Source: Saccharopolyspora sp. SCSIO 74807 (GTDB lineage: Bacteria; Actinomycetota; Actinomycetes; Mycobacteriales; Pseudonocardiaceae). From it: DNA of 64,000 bases. Position 1 is the stretch's first letter. Every line of letters starts with the position of its first letter. The translations under genes and the position numbers were made by a program. The notes beneath the pieces are model-generated. The model was not told where the DNA came from and made no database searches. It saw only the letters and a program-made list of their open reading frames with translations. Below are positions 63,333 through 64,000 of this stretch, in pieces. The stretch is taken from positions 4,247,501-4,311,500 of the forward strand of contig NZ_CP146100.1 of the NCBI RefSeq assembly GCF_037023755.1, in the 5' to 3' direction.

Positions 63333-64000
63333 TCACGGCCACGGGACCTGCGGGGAGCGGGTGAACCCGATGCCCGCCGCCTCCCAGCGCGGTGCTTGCG
63401 CGGCCAGCCGCGCCCGGAACGACTCCCAGTCGTGCGTCGCGGCCGGGGACCAGCCGAGTTCGGCGATCGCGGGCAGCCGGGGGAACGCCATCACCTCCAG
63501 TTGCGCGGAGTTCTCCAGCGTCTCGGTCCAGATCGGCGCTTCCACGCCGAGCACGGACTCCTCGCCGACGCCCTGCAGGTGCGCGGCCGGGTCCCAGCCG
63601 TAGGCGTCGGCGACCTCGACGTAGCCGGCCCAGCTCAGGCCGAGTTCGGTCGACTCGTCGTACTTCATGTCCAGGTAGGACCTGTTCGCGGGCGACATGA
63701 GGATCTTGCTGCCGCGCGCGGCGGCGGCCGCGACCTCGGCCGCCTCCGGGTCGGCAGGATCGGTTCCCCAGTACTGCACCACCGCCGGATTCTGCGGTGT
63801 CGCCTTGGCGTACTCGTGCCAGCCGACGACGGTCTTGCCGTGCGCGCGCACGATCGGCAGCGCGCGGCGCATGAACGCCCGGTACTGCTCATCGGTCGTC
63901 GCATCCGCCTCGTCACCGCCGATGTGCAGGTAGGGGCCGGGCGTGAGCGCGGCGATCTCGCCGATCACCTCGTCCAGGAACCGGTACGAGATGTCCTTGT
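63333..64000 (-). CDS. GH20 beta-N-acetylhexosaminidase, N-terminus beyond window edge
   Basis: About 222 C-terminal residues are present; the frame continues off the right edge (KDISYRFLDEVIGEIA). The catalytic pair is in YLHIGGDEADATT, the Asp-Glu of GH20 enzymes, followed by VVQYWGTD, a Trp-rich barrel end and IAELGWSP. GH20 enzymes release terminal N-acetylglucosamine from chitin fragments or glycans using substrate-assisted catalysis. Convergent to the DUF779 gene with a 42-bp gap. Confidence 0.9.
   Translation of the reverse strand, partial: KDISYRFLDEVIGEIAALTPGPYLHIGGDEADATTDEQYRAFMRRALPIVRAHGKTVVGWHEYAKATPQNPAVVQYWGTDPADPEAAEVAAAAARGSKILMSPANRSYLDMKYDESTELGLSWAGYVEVADAYGWDPAAHLQGVGEESVLGVEAPIWTETLENSAQLEVMAFPRLPAIAELGWSPAATHDWESFRARLAAQAPRWEAAGIGFTRSPQVPWP

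Overview
The window is about 70% GC, has strong G/C bias at third codon positions, and makes heavy use of GTG starts. It carries XRE/DUF5753 plus DUF397 regulator pairs, a mycobacterial-type adenosine kinase and a DmdR/IdeR-type iron box. This points to a filamentous actinobacterium, most likely Pseudonocardiaceae (Saccharopolyspora / Actinopolyspora-like). Genus is an inference; no rRNA or tRNA is present to anchor it. I see no insertion sequences, phage genes, CRISPR arrays or tRNAs.

Layout. 1-5.2 kb: partial alpha/beta hydrolase, an exported GH2 glycosidase with a Tat-exported aldose epimerase, and an acyl-CoA synthetase. 5.2-8 kb: two palindromic intergenic repeats, a DUF397 + XRE/DUF5753 pair, a small unknown protein and an EamA transporter. 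8.5-19 kb: the best-defined system, a glycine-betaine and methyl-cycle block. It holds a fused glycine/sarcosine + sarcosine/dimethylglycine methyltransferase, metK, adenosine kinase, cobalamin-dependent metH, ahcY and a flavin-independent-type methylenetetrahydrofolate reductase. Together they make betaine from glycine with three SAM, remove SAH, salvage adenosine and remethylate homocysteine. All five junctions carry a long hairpin, and a perfect TGTGA-N6-TCACA palindrome lies upstream of the first gene. 19-23.6 kb: homocysteine S-methyltransferase, PI-PLC-like secreted enzyme, PPOX protein, orphan DUF397 gene and a GlcD-type FAD oxidase.

24-36 kb: a tight five-gene minus-strand operon (aldehyde dehydrogenase, FAD amine/amino-acid oxidase, Glu/Leu/Phe/Val-type dehydrogenase, LysR regulator, fused alpha-beta 2-oxoacid dehydrogenase E1). 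Divergent from it are an ornithine cyclodeaminase family gene and a cytoplasmic beta-lactamase-fold hydrolase, followed by an amidohydrolase and a protein of unknown function. This is probably an amino-acid degradation cluster whose substrate I cannot assign. 36-41 kb: a second amino-acid dehydrogenase behind a leader with attenuator-like structure, a cold-shock gene with a long 5' UTR, an NAD-dependent epimerase-family gene, a second GlcD-type oxidase and a small acidic protein. 41-49 kb: enoyl-CoA hydratase, an unusual XRE-TetR fusion regulator divergent from an MFS exporter, an APC amino-acid permease, a large-subunit catalase and a VTT-domain membrane protein.

49-54 kb: malonate uptake and activation genes (GntR regulator, MatC carrier, MatB malonyl-CoA synthetase, fused carboxyltransferase). 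54-59.5 kb: an iron-box-controlled 2,3-dihydroxybenzoate set (EntA, EntC, EntE, isochorismatase, separate aryl carrier protein) with no NRPS in view. 59.6-63.3 kb: a GAF-domain regulator divergent from an ExaC-type aldehyde dehydrogenase and DUF779 gene. The right edge cuts a GH20 beta-N-acetylhexosaminidase.
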